Positions 20,653 through 30,195 of a stretch of DNA of 64,000 nt are shown here, one piece after another. Made by a program: the position numbers and the translations under genes. Source of the DNA: Isoetes taiwanensis. Its lineage: Eukaryota; Streptophyta; Lycopodiopsida; Isoetales; Isoetaceae. Numbering within the stretch: position 1 is the first letter of the stretch; each line of letters starts with the position of its first letter. The notes beneath the pieces were generated by a model, which worked only from the letters and a program-made list of their open reading frames with translations, did no database searches and was not told where the DNA came from. The stretch spans positions 8,322,748 to 8,386,747 of the forward strand of contig JAJEKV010000031.1 of NCBI GenBank assembly GCA_021234155.1, given 5' to 3'.

Positions 20653-21068
20653 GTAAGTCTTTAGAAAAGTTGTTTTTTGTGTCAACGCTGTGTACAGCAC
20701 TGAAGCAAAGCCAAAGTGTACACTTTGGCTTTACTGTTTAAGCCAAAGTGTATTCCGGAATACACTTTGGCTTGACTGCGAAAGCCAAGTGTATTCCGGA
20801 ATACACTTTGGCTTTAACGATAAAAGCCAAAGTGTATTCGAATACACTTCGGGCTTTAAAAAAGTTAAAGTGTATTCCGGAATACACTTCGGATTTAACA
20901 GTAAAGCCAAAGTGTATTCCGGAATACACTTCGGATTTAACAGTAAAGCCAAAGTGTATTCCAGAATACACTTCGGATTTAACAGTAAAGCCAAAGTGTA
21001 TTCCGGAATACACTTGGCTTTACCTGTTTGACGTGTCCCTGATGTAATTCTTGGTTTGGATGTTGCAG
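20653..21068 (+). other. Intron filled with palindrome array 2
   Basis: GTAAGT at 20653 and TTGCAG ending at 21068 join ...KELHN to QKNVITCQTCLMEQL with correct phase (AA + C). Nearly the whole 416 bp is the palindrome array, so the repeats lie in the spliced-out part of the message and would form hairpins in the pre-mRNA. Confidence 0.78.
20711..21022. repeat. Palindrome array 2 (8 copies, about 40-bp period)
   Basis: Same family as 18533-18812. Copies start near 20711, 20742, 20786, 20828, 20867, 20908, 20948 and 20990. Two copies are shorter yet still perfect palindromes: CCAAAGTGTACACTTTGG at 20711 lacks the whole ATTCCGGAAT centre, and GTGTATTCGAATACAC near 20831 lacks the central CG. 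Later copies have TTCGGATTTAACAGTAAAGCC-like spacers, so the spacers are themselves repeated. Confidence 0.93.
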
Positions 21069-22453
21069 CCAGAAGAACGTCATTACATGTCAGACATGTT
21101 TGATGGAACAATTGAATGTGCAAACATGGGATCGGTGCAAGGAGCTTTATCCCATTGCTACATCTGACGAGAGAATTGTTCAGTATGCTCCAAATTTTGA
21201 AGGCTGGGTAAGCCTGCTTTGGGCGTTTAGGTAGCGTAGATTTGTAAATGTTCTAATTATTTTCTGGTTTTGCAGAGTAAGAAGAAAAACAAGGATCTAC
21301 CAGAGGGTTTCATGCACCTGGTAAGGATTGCTCGAGAAGAAAGAACTTTGGCGAGCCGTCGGTTGTAGAGGTCGCAAAACGGACTATGAAACATTTACTT
21401 TATTCGACCAAAATAATCTTTACTCAATTGTACATGGAGACTGCACGAAGCTTGTAGCGAGTGTGAAGCCACAAGATTTCACGCTAATCATTGCTGACAT
21501 TCCCTACGGCTTCAAGATTAAAGACAGTCGATACGATGACGTCCCTTTTAAGCATGCGGTTTCAATGATTTTATAAAAGGCTTAATGAAGATCACTACTG
21601 ACTAGACACTTTGGCGGTTAGTGGTATTTCACTCCGAAGATGCAAGTTTGGTCTTGTCGAAGCCAGCTTCAAAAATCACTTTGGATCTCCTGACCAAGCT
21701 AGTTACGAGAACTTAGTTTGGTACGCTTTGTATTCTGGAATACACTACTTGTTATGTTTTTTAGTTGCTGACCAATGCCCTTTCTCTTGAAGGTACAAAA
21801 CGAATATAAATTATCATGGTGGAGGCCCCAGGCTGTTAAGCAAGGTGGAATATCTCGCGACGTTGGTTCTTTGGAGCTTTGATGGCAAGAGGACCATGGA
21901 GCATTTCAACACTTCACCGTTGACTTCTCAAATGTTTTAGAGTTTCCTGCGATGTTACGTGCCGCAAGACCCGAAAGTGGCATGCATTGTGAACCACTAT
22001 CGAAGCCCCAAAAACTCATCAACCATCTCATTGACATGTTTTCGCCCGTGAGATTGGGTGCTTGATGCGTTCTCTGGCTTTGGTACCACCATTGCATGTG
22101 CACTCAAGAAGGGCCGAAATTGTGTGGCTGTGGACATAGACAAGGAGGCTGTGAACTTCATTAAGATGAGATTGGCTGTCTTACCAAACCTTCCGGATGA
22201 GAATCAAGAGCTAGGCGCCAAATCCTCATCTGATTTTGCCAAGATGACATCATCAGAGATTCAGCCACCTCTCACGAGCTCTGTTGATGAAGAGGTTGAT
22301 TTTGTAGAGCTAAAAGAAGTTGCTGCAGTTGTTAATCCAGAAAACAAAGCTGAAGAACAACGGGTTACTTCACTGGACAAGCAGCAGTCGACATCAAAGG
22401 AAGAGCCTGAATCAAGCAAGAAGGGTGATGACGACTACATTTTGGACCTTTGA
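21069..22453 (+). pseudogene. Beta-class DNA N6/N4 amino-methyltransferase domain (frameshifted)
   Basis: After exons 21069-21207 (QKNVITCQTC...NFEGW) and 21276 onward, the methyltransferase reads LYSIVHGDCTKLVASVKP, then DFTLIIADIPYGF. This is motif IV, the catalytic (D/N)PP(Y/F) box, here DIPY at 21496-21507. The target-recognition part follows, split by an intron 21721-21792. Near the C-terminus comes VLDAFSGFGTTIACALKKG and VAVDIDKEAV (22058-22160), the SAM-binding motif I (FxGxGTT). The order IV...I defines the beta class. It ends in an acidic tail and stop at 22453. Frames change near 21328, 21576 and 21930-22058, so the copy is broken or mis-sequenced. Expected product: a nuclear enzyme methylating adenine N6 or cytosine N4. 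Whether DIPY, rather than DPPY, is active is unknown. Confidence 0.75.
21721..21792 (+). other. 72-bp intron carrying one palindrome
   Basis: GTACGC...TTGAAG joins ASYENLV-W to YKTNINYHGGG in phase. It holds GTATTCTGGAATAC (21730-21743), again a member of the array family. Confidence 0.65.
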
Positions 22454-22783
22454 ATTCAAAACTGTAACAAATTATTATTATCATTACCAAAATTGATGTG
22501 TTACCAAAATATCTGAAATATATATTTTTTTTCATCCCATAAATGATGGTTTTTTTTGTAATACTTTGAAAGATTTACATTGCATTTCTAAAATTTGCTC
22601 TTTTCAAGTATGCTCTTTTACAAAAACAAGCCCTCCCCTGCAAGAGGTGCCAAAATTAAGGTAAAAAAAATTTGAACTATTGAAGAATCTCAACCTCAGC
22701 CCAAAAAGATCACTTTCTGGATCATGTTGTGTTTTTTACAGGGAATCTTTGAAACGGGAGTTGTGCAACACTCCCGTTTCAAA
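22454..22783. other. 3' flank and right terminus of nested transposon
   Basis: AT-rich 3' sequence, then the inverted pair GAAACGGGAG / CTCCCGTTTC (22751-22760 and 22771-22780) next to the terminal inverted repeat. The pair would form a 10-bp-stem hairpin at the very end. Confidence 0.7.
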
Positions 22784-22799
22784 TGCAACTCTGTTTTGG

Positions 22800-23950
22800 T
22801 TTTATTAGAGCAAGTGTGTCTCCTTTTGGAGCACCTATACTCTTCGTAAAGAAGAAAGATGGCAGCCTAAGAATGTGTATAGACTATCGCCAGCTCAACA
22901 AGCAGACGATTAAGAATAAGTATGCATTGCCAAGGGCAGATGATTTAATGGACCAGCTCCAAGGAGCAAAGGTATTCTCAAAAATTGATTTGAGGTCAGG
23001 GTACCATCAAATAAGAATAAAAGAAGAGGATATCCATAAGACCGCCTTTAGAACGCGGTATGGTCACTTTGAGTTTACAGTAATGCCCTTTGGGTTATCG
23101 AATGCTCCAGCAACTTTTATGCGTCTCATGAATGATGTCTTCAGGGATTTCCTAGATGAGTTTGTCATTGTCTTCTTCGACGGTATTCTAGTCTACAGCA
23201 AGTCCATTGAAGATCATGGTCGGCATTTGAGAAGGGTGTTGGAAAAGTTGAGGCGGCATCGCTTGTATGGAAAGCTCTCCAAATGCCACTTTGCTACCCA
23301 AAGAGTGGAGTACTTGGGCCATGTCATATCGGCGGAAGGAATCTCCACCGACCCCGCAAAGATCGAAGCAGTAGTGGATTGGCCAGCTCCAAAGAATGTA
23401 GCGGAGGTAAGAAGCTTCCTAGGTCTGGCAGGTTATTATAGAAAGTTCGTGAAGGACTTCGCTAAGTGGGCGTCCCCTTTGACAGACCTCACTAAGAGTG
23501 TTAAGGTGAAAGATTGGAGAACACATTGGTTAGAAAATGTTCAAGCTTCATTTGAAAAGCTTAAGGAAGCCTTAACAACAGCACCAGTGCTAGTTTTGCC
23601 AGACCCGGACAAGGACAAGATAGTAGCAACAGATGCAAGTAAGATAGCGATGGGTGGAGTCCTTATGCAAGAAGGAAGAGTAGTGGCCTATGATTCCAAG
23701 AAGTTGAACGACACCGAGCAGCGCTATCCAACCCATGATCAGGAACTTCTAGCTATTGTAAGAGCTCTTCGGATTTGGAGGCATTATTTGCTTGGGAGGA
23801 AATTTCAGTTAGATACTGATCACCAGAGCCTCCAATACATCTTTACCCAACCGCTCCTCAATCTAAGGCAAAGGAGGTGGATGGAATTCCTAGAAGAGTA
23901 TGATTTCGAGATTGCTTATAAGCCAGGTATATTCGAGAATGCCAGTTGTG
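22800..23950 (+). pseudogene. Gypsy reverse transcriptase and RNase H, catalytic Asp lost
   Basis: Continues the RT cut at 14539: [68 protein letters not shown]. The active-site box reads [12 protein letters not shown] (23167-23202), whereas the copy at 56254-57534 has FFDDILIYS, so the second catalytic aspartate is glycine (a GAT to GGT type change at 23182-23184). RNase H follows ([43 protein letters not shown]). The reading ends at [14 protein letters not shown], where it runs into integrase sequence. The RT should be inactive. Confidence 0.92.
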
Positions 23951-24863
23951 CCAGCAGACAAAAGCGGAGCAACTTCGAATTCCAGGTGCCTTAGAGCCAT
24001 TGGGGGTGCCAAATGCTAAATGGGAGGTCATAAGTATGGATTTTATTACAGGTCTCCCCAAAACTCTTCGAGGCAAGGATGCATTGATGGTCGTAGTAGA
24101 CAAATTATCCAAGATGGCACATTTTGTGCCATGTAAGACTACGGTCACAGCATTAGATACCGCCAAGTTATTTGTAAAGGAGATTTTTAGGCTCCATGGC
24201 ATGCCTCGGGAGATTATTTCAGACAGGGACTCCAAGTTTATGAGTGCTTTTTGGCAGGACCTCTTTAGCACCATTCAGACGAAGCTCTCCATGAGCACGA
24301 CATATCACCCCCAAACAGATGGTCAGACGGAGAGGACGAATCGAATCTTGGAAGACATGCTCAGAAGCCTTATGTGGAATAAGCAGTCCAAGTGGGATGA
24401 GTACATCCACTTGGTGGAATTCGCCTACAATAGTGCCAAGCAGGAGTCATCTCAGATGTCTCCTTTCATGGTAAATTACGGGTACCAGTGCCTAACCCCG
24501 GATACTTGGCACAACCCCGTGTCAAAGGTTGAAGTATCCCAGCAAATGCTAGGAGATATGCAGCAGCTGGTGGAAGAAGTAAGGGGTTACCTCCTAGCAG
24601 CAAGAAGTCGGCAGAAGAGTGTAGCCGACAGGCACAGGACCGTAAGGGAGTTCAAGGTAGGCGATAGCGTGTGGTTGAAGATCAAGGTCAAGCAAGCTAA
24701 GCTTCGGATTGGGAGTTGCAAGAAGCTTGCCCCTAGGTGGGCTGGTCCGTTCAAGATTGTGGAGAGAGTGGGCTCCCAAGCCTACAAGTTAGATCTTCCG
24801 GCCCATCTCAAAGTTCACAAGGTAGGTCTTCCACGTAAGTTTATTGAAAAGGCACAATCCTAA
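23946..24863 (+). pseudogene. Gypsy integrase, N-terminal zinc domain deleted
   Basis: Starts abruptly inside the HHCC zinc finger: only the CQQTKAE end remains, and the linker after RNase H is missing, consistent with an internal deletion. The catalytic core is intact: D in ISMDFITGLP, D in IISDRDSKFMS, and E in HPQTDGQTERTNRILEDML (the D,D-35-E pattern). The GPY/F-like C-terminal region APRWAGPFKIVERVGSQAYKL is present. A frame change near 24815 separates it from the chromodomain. Confidence 0.9.
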
Positions 24864-25131
24864 CCCTGATGAGGTTTTGGATACTCCAACTTTGTTGGAA
24901 ATGACTGAGGAGCAAGTTGAAATTGTGCCTGAGTTACTTCTTGATAAATCATTCAAGAAGACTAGGAGGTCTCAGTTCCTCCAGTATTTGGTCAAGTGGA
25001 AGCACTTGCCCGTGGAAGACGCGACATGGGTATTGAAGCAGGATTTGGAGAAGCAATACCCAGAGTTTATGAAGGAGTTTGATGGGCGAGTCGTCTCCGA
25101 CTTGGTCGACCTCGACTTGCCAGGAGGTTAG
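24817..25131 (+). pseudogene. Integrase C-terminus with chromodomain
   Basis: The frame through FHVSLLKRHNP and PDEVLDTPTLLEM leads to a chromodomain: LLLDKSFKKTRRSQFLQYLV, KWKHLPVEDATWV, LKQDLEKQYPEFMKEF. Chromodomains at integrase ends steer chromoviruses to particular chromatin. The fold's WK and TW positions are kept. The first cage aromatic is not evident and the third is not aromatic, so this looks like the incomplete-cage type common in plant chromoviruses. It is one base out of frame with the integrase. Confidence 0.83.
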
Positions 25132-25958
25132 CTTAGTATGTTTCTTAGTTAGCCTCTAGCTCTGGCAGATGTATTCTAGCTAGTGGAATACATAGGCCAG
25201 AATCTTGGAACATGTGGGCGATGATGAGATAAGCCTTTAAGGCGTTCTCTAGGCCAACATGCACCAAGAGGTGCGCATGACCAATAGGGTCATGTGAGAG
25301 AGAGAGGAAAGGCATGGTGCGCGATGATGGGACATCGGTCGGATGCTTCCTATGCCACGATGTGGGGTTCGCACACCTGGCCATAGGGGGGTCATGGTGA
25401 AGGTCAAAGTGATCATGCGTGATGATGGGATCGTGAGACGTTCCCTAGCTTTAAAACCCTTGGGGCATGATGCACTAGGGGTACTCGGCACCGGGTAACC
25501 GAGTACAAGGTAGCACTTGATCATGGGCAATGATGGGATCATCTTAAATGGTCCTTAAGCTCAAATCCGGAAGGGCCATGATCGAGTGCAAGGTATTGGT
25601 AAGGGGGGTGGTCCCCTAAAACCACAAACTTACTAATTAAACTAACGTAATGTGCTCCTTGTGCAGGAAAGTGAGAAGTGAGCATCGAGGTGGGGCGCAT
25701 TACGAGAAGATGAGGGAGCCATAATTTAGATTATGAACCCTAATAACTCTTATAGTAATGTTTTGAATTATTATAAGAAGGAACCTTGTTAAGGCTATAT
25801 AATTTTGTATAAGTACAAGTATAGCCTAAATTTTGATATTTAACTCTTTAATATGAAGCTAATCGTTTAAATTAAATTTAAGTGTATGTTCTGATGTTGT
25901 TTTGCAGGATAGAGTAGGCTCGTCACCTTAGCGCAATGCTGAGGACATCATTGTCCTA
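25132..25958 (+). other. 3' noncoding region of the gypsy element
   Basis: About 830 bp without a gene. A motif of the type 'gatgatgggatc' with flanking gatcatg recurs four or five times (25210-25580), forming short inverted repeats. It may contain RNA packaging or 3'-end signals; no function is shown. Confidence 0.5.
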
Positions 25959-25970
25959 AGGGGGGGAGAA
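25959..25970 (+). promoter_or_regulatory. Polypurine tract
   Basis: AAGGGGGGGAGAA directly precedes the 3' LTR, the standard plus-strand primer position. Confidence 0.85.
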
Positions 25971-27611
25971 TGTGACGTTCCAGGGGAATATACGCCATAA
26001 ATACATATATTCCTGGACCCGTCACCATACAAGTCTACCTATGTAGCCTTGTATGCCTTAGAAAGTGGCAAGGGGTGCACATCTAAGTTAATTGTTTAAC
26101 TTAGATAACTTTAGGATAAGGCCCATTTCCACATGGCCTTATCCTATTGGGGCAACCGCCACACGACCTCACCCTAGTGGTGCCACGTGGCATCCCATGT
26201 GGACCCAACCTATATTAACATAAACCCTAACCCTAGGCCTCTTTTCCAGCCCTAGCACCCAGAGACTCATCTACGTGCCCGAGACCCCGTTTCGAGCATC
26301 GTTCGTCATAGGCTAGCCTGGAGCAGCAGCCCCTGGAAGGTGTGCATGATCGTTGAGGGAGCAAGCTTTCGACCCACGTCAAGGAGCATGGAGATGCTAG
26401 GGATGGGAGGAAGCGCTTCTGGAGGAGGTAGGTTGAGTAGAGTTCGTGTTAGTTCATCTGGAAGTTAGCACTCCAGATGGGCTAGTATTTCGTGTCTTAA
26501 GTAGAGCCATCCTAGAGCCTTTGATGAACATCTTGAACCCTAATCAAAGAACCCTAACTATTAGTTAGATATGTATGTTTAGGTTAAGATGTTCATACGA
26601 TATTGATCATGATGTGATGTATGTGATGTTGGTTGATCATGTTGCTCCTCTTGTATTGGGAAGGGGGGTAGAGACCTAGGGCCATATGTAGTATGCTCCT
26701 AGTGTAGATCCCTTAGTTCCTATTAATTGGCGGCTGTGCATAGGAACCCACCGGGCTATGGAAGCTATGATGTGACTCAAAGACTACTACACAACGGGGC
26801 TAGAGGCAAGATGGAGGGTGGATCCCCGAGTAAGGGCCGGGGGATCCCATAGTGGGCTAGGCTTATGGTCGGGTCACTTAGGTGTGGGCCGAGCATGGGT
26901 CCGACACCTCTGGGGCAATGGTGTCGCCTCGCCTCTCAAGAGTTGCAAGTGTCGGCTTGGCTCTTGTTTTGGGGGTTCACAGTGCAATTGTGTGTGTCGT
27001 CACGATTCTCTAGTGGCAGAGTGGAGCCTCTAGACCCCGGGAAGGGAGATGCAACCCTTCCTACCTCATCGGGACCGGGGGAGATGCAACCCAGGAGTAG
27101 TCCCGATGGGTGATGCCATGGGATTGCGTATCCGGAAGGTTAGAGTCATGCCACAGCTTGATCTAGCTCATCTGCAAAGTATGCACAGGAGGGGCGGATG
27201 GAGTGGTCAACCCTAGCCATTGTCTTATGCCAGCCCCGCCATTGTTATGACTCGGTCTGCTCTATCTTGAGGCCTATCCAATCAGTCGACTACCTTATGT
27301 GTCGGAGCCACGGGTAGGAGCTCTCATGTTTTATGGCATATGATTATGTTCTTTGCATCTATGGATATGTGGTTGAGCTACCCTTCGAGGTAGCTTATTG
27401 TATTGTATTGCTAGTTCTGACGTGTTTATGCTTCCGCTGTGATAGGAGCCCAAAGGGGAAGGGCGCGCAAGACACCTTCGTGTCCCCTTTCCGCACTACG
27501 GAGGTTCCATAGTGCGGGATAGACGGAGGGCCTGTGCGGTTGTCAAGCCGGACGGGGGATTTCCTGCCGAGTGTACGGCCGGGCGCCGTATATTTAGCAG
27601 GGAGCGTCACA
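25971..27611 (+). repeat. 3' long terminal repeat
   Basis: Copy of 8930-10569, TGTGACG to CGTCACA, followed by ATGTA at 27612-27616 (the right target duplication). Confidence 0.93.
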
Positions 27612-27616
27612 ATGTA

Positions 27617-29641
27617 GATGCATGCCAGGAATCTACGGCAATGGCGTGCAATGCTCAACTACAACACAAGGTTGAGTAAAGGTAATGGCATCTGTGCAAG
27701 TGCGGTAAGGATAGCAGTGTGTGTTTTGATCTTCAGGGAAGCAATTGAGTTTCTGCTAACTTGATTAATAAATTCCTTTTGCAGGCTCTTCAGGTAACAT
27801 GCATATTTCACCTAGTTGATGTTCAGAAAGTAGCCCAAAATGCTTATTTGATAATAAACTCTCCCAGTTTATTGAGAGCAAAATGCCATTGCAACACCAT
27901 AAGGCTCTCAAGGTAATATAGTGCACGCTAGTGATGAATATGATGTGGCAAGAATTTATCTTAAATGACAATTTTGTCCCATTTTCCCTCTTACTTTTCC
28001 AGCAAATTTGTGGTTTCGTCATTAACAAGGAGGCAAGGAGGTGCAGAGTCATTAACAAGGAGGCAAGGAGGTGCAGACATACAAGGAGAAACAGAGCATG
28101 CGTGTTTCAAGCATTATCATTTCGGGATGTTGCAGCAAAAAATGATTTCAAGGGTAGTGATGATATTGCGCCTCCAGCTCATTCAGTAGAAGTTCCTAAG
28201 TTTCTTAGGCAGAAGGATGTTGGACATCCTTTGCTAGATTCAGTATATGGTTTCTAAAGGATGAATAGAAACTTGAAAGAACAAGGGCTCTTGCAGTATA
28301 CAAAAGGATTGCTTCAGGATCTCCATCATTCTATGCAAAATGGCAAACTTTTGGATGAACACTAAACCCTGGGTGAAGTAGCCTCTACTACTCTTGTAAG
28401 TTATTCAAACTAAATATTACTACCTAGTTGTGTTGTGTCTACCATCTGAGTGCCATCATTTAATCACTTTTTTTTCACCTGTAGCTTCTCTTCCTATATT
28501 GCAGTAGCAGTCTCCTTTCGTTTTGATGTATGAAAAGACTTACTGCCACTCTTGGTGATAGGGCCTCTGGCCACTGTGATGGCCACAAGCTTTTATATAA
28601 AGGTATGGATACAATTTTCAATCCTTTTTACTGGACTTAATAGAACCTACCATGAAGGCACTTAGTAAGCACACTTCCAAGTTATATATGGATGCAAGAA
28701 CTGGGAAGCTAAGGGAGAATCTTAAAGAGAACATTGGCACTCTATTAAGGAAAGATGGCTTGCTATTGCTTTATATTTTGAAAGTGGGCAAGCACGTTCA
28801 CATTTCAAGAGGATTATATTGGAATTTTTTTCCTAGAGCGATGAAAAGTTCTTGGACTTCCTGGATTATGTATGGCCAACATGGCGACTCTTCAAGCGAA
28901 CTTTTCTAGGCTTGTTTTGAAAACCTATAGATTTATATGTCAACTGCCATATCAGTGAGCATTCTCAATGACCAGGGGCCAAATATTTGTAAGCGGATAA
29001 ACAATTATAAGCAGTGCAATTTCCAGAGAACTGCAAGTCAGTTCACGTGACATGGTTTTGCTAGTTTGGTTCTATTTCAACAAGTGCAAACTTGGGATGG
29101 CCACAGTATGGGAGTCGGCAACACAAAAAAGTTTTGACGGAAATACATCTATGTGAAGCATTTTGTTATAGAGTTCAATGATTTATGTTCAATGTGGAGT
29201 TTATATTATACTTTTGTGAATTCTAGTACAACTGTGGCTGCAGAAGAGACAATAGGTTCGTCTCTCTATGTCATACTGCATTCTGATATAATGGAACTAG
29301 AATTCTTTCTCTAGTAGAAAACATAGATAAAAACTACCATCTTATTGTCTCCCATTGTCTGCTAAGGTACCTCATCCATGATCAGAATTGGAAGGAATTG
29401 ATGTCAACTTCTATATAGTTTAGCAGTAAAAGTTTGTGACACCAGGGTGCACAGAGTGGGTGGACCTTCAAAGCTATGACCCTAAGATGCAACCTTTTGA
29501 TGTGGGCCTTCTTGCATATATGCCCGAGGAATGATAGGGTGACATTCAAGAAATGTAAGTTTGTTGTAATCCTTGCGTTTGACATGAGATGCAGCTAATG
29601 ATGCAGGGAAATAGAAAGTGTCTAGTATGCAGTGAATGCCA
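27617..29641 (+). other. Unrecognised region with two short open frames
   Basis: The DNA resumes after the retrotransposon. The frame 27931-28257 contains a perfect 27-bp tandem duplication (INKEARRCR twice, about 28019-28075), followed by FRDVAAKNDFKGSDDIAPPAHSVEVPKFLRQKDVGHPLLDSVYGF-type sequence that I do not recognise. A second frame at 28652-28909 begins MKALSKHTSKLYMDARTGK. Both could be exons of a gene disrupted by the insertion, but no splice chain or domain supports it. Confidence 0.35.
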
Positions 29642-29669
29642 CGGTTCTATTGCGACAGCAATAGAACCG
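29642..29669. repeat. Perfect 12-bp hairpin
   Basis: CGGTTCTATTGC, four-base loop GACA, then its exact complement. It is isolated; no array was seen. Confidence 0.85.
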
Positions 29670-29879
29670 ACATTCCTTGGATGGGGACGTCCCTTTGTCA
29701 CTCCTCCTATTTATTCAGCCTCTCTTCATTGTTCTATCATCGGCGTTCTCTTGAGCTAGATTTCTTCTTCTTCTCTATCCTATCAGTTTCCCTCACCCTC
29801 CCTCCCTTGATGGTTTTTTCATTTGATTGTGTTCGTTATTTCCTTTTCTATGTCCTTTAATTTTGCATTCTTTATTTCC

Positions 29880-30195
29880 TCAGCGTGGCTTTGTAGCCTC
29901 TGAGGCATACTTATTGGTTTACTCTTTCTCGGCATAGCACTAGTATTTTATTTATTCATTCATGTGTCTCTCGGTGTGGCTTTGTAGCCTTTGAGTCAAT
30001 ATTTATTATTCTTATTTTCTCTCGGCGTGGCACTGTTGCCTCCAAGATCATATTTGTTGTTTTTTCTCGGCGTGGCACTGTAGCCTCCGAGGCAGCACTA
30101 ATCGGTTGTTTTTTCCCGCGATGGTCATTCCGCGGACGGTTCCCGATTGGTCGGCTGTTGTTTCTTTCTCGGCGTGGCCCTGGAGCCTCCGAGTC
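29880..30195. repeat. Five spaced hairpin units (CTCGGCGTGGC...GCCTCCGAG)
   Basis: Units near 29881, 29969, 30019, 30065 and 30168 share the form CTCGG-cg-TGGC-actgta-GCCT-CCGAG, where CTCGG pairs with CCGAG and GGC with GCC. Spacers are T-rich and differ. A partial unit (CTCGGCATAGCAC) is at about 29928. Confidence 0.75.

Larger units (their letters stand above)
14540..22795. mobile_element. Nested 8.26-kb DNA transposon with transposase-like and ParB-methyltransferase genes
   Basis: The ends are inverted repeats AACAGAGTTGCA (14540-14551) and TGCAACTCTGTT (22784-22795), flanked by TTGG. Just inside each end lie copies of GAAACGGGAG: direct at the left (14556-14583), and as an inverted pair with a 10-bp loop at the right (22751-22780). 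The body has two divergently transcribed genes: a DUF7869-like gene on the minus strand (14994-16750) and a ParB-like/DNA-methyltransferase gene on the plus strand (about 19.4-22.45 kb). The region between and the introns carry a palindrome family. The empty site is inferred from the uninterrupted second gypsy copy. I do not recognise the superfamily from the termini: a 4-bp duplication fits none of the common plant families well. Confidence 0.85.
8930..27611 (+). mobile_element. Ty3/gypsy chromovirus-like LTR retrotransposon carrying a histone H3 ORF
   Basis: The element is bounded by two LTRs of about 1640 bp that start TGTGACG and end CGTCACA, with a perfect 5-bp target duplication. A TGGTATCAGAGC primer-binding site follows the 5' LTR, and a polypurine tract precedes the 3' LTR. 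Internal order: leader, histone H3 ORF, gag, aspartic protease, RT, RNase H, integrase, chromodomain, long 3' noncoding region. The order RT-RNase H-integrase-chromodomain places it with Ty3/gypsy chromoviruses. An 8.26-kb DNA transposon is nested in the RT region, so the retrotransposon itself is about 10.4 kb. The gag-pol part is broken in several places, so any recent movement probably used enzymes from other copies. Confidence 0.93.

Noticed and set aside
18533-21022. CRISPR-like array
   Set aside because: Repeats are palindromes with repeated, not unique, spacers; the context is a eukaryotic transposon and no cas genes are present.
20690-21123. Similar repetitive open frames on both strands
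   Set aside because: Same cause, and the region is spliced out as an intron.
19391-22453. Bacterial contamination as source of the ParB-methyltransferase
   Set aside because: The gene has GT-AG introns, lies inside eukaryotic transposon termini, and is nested in a plant-type retrotransposon.
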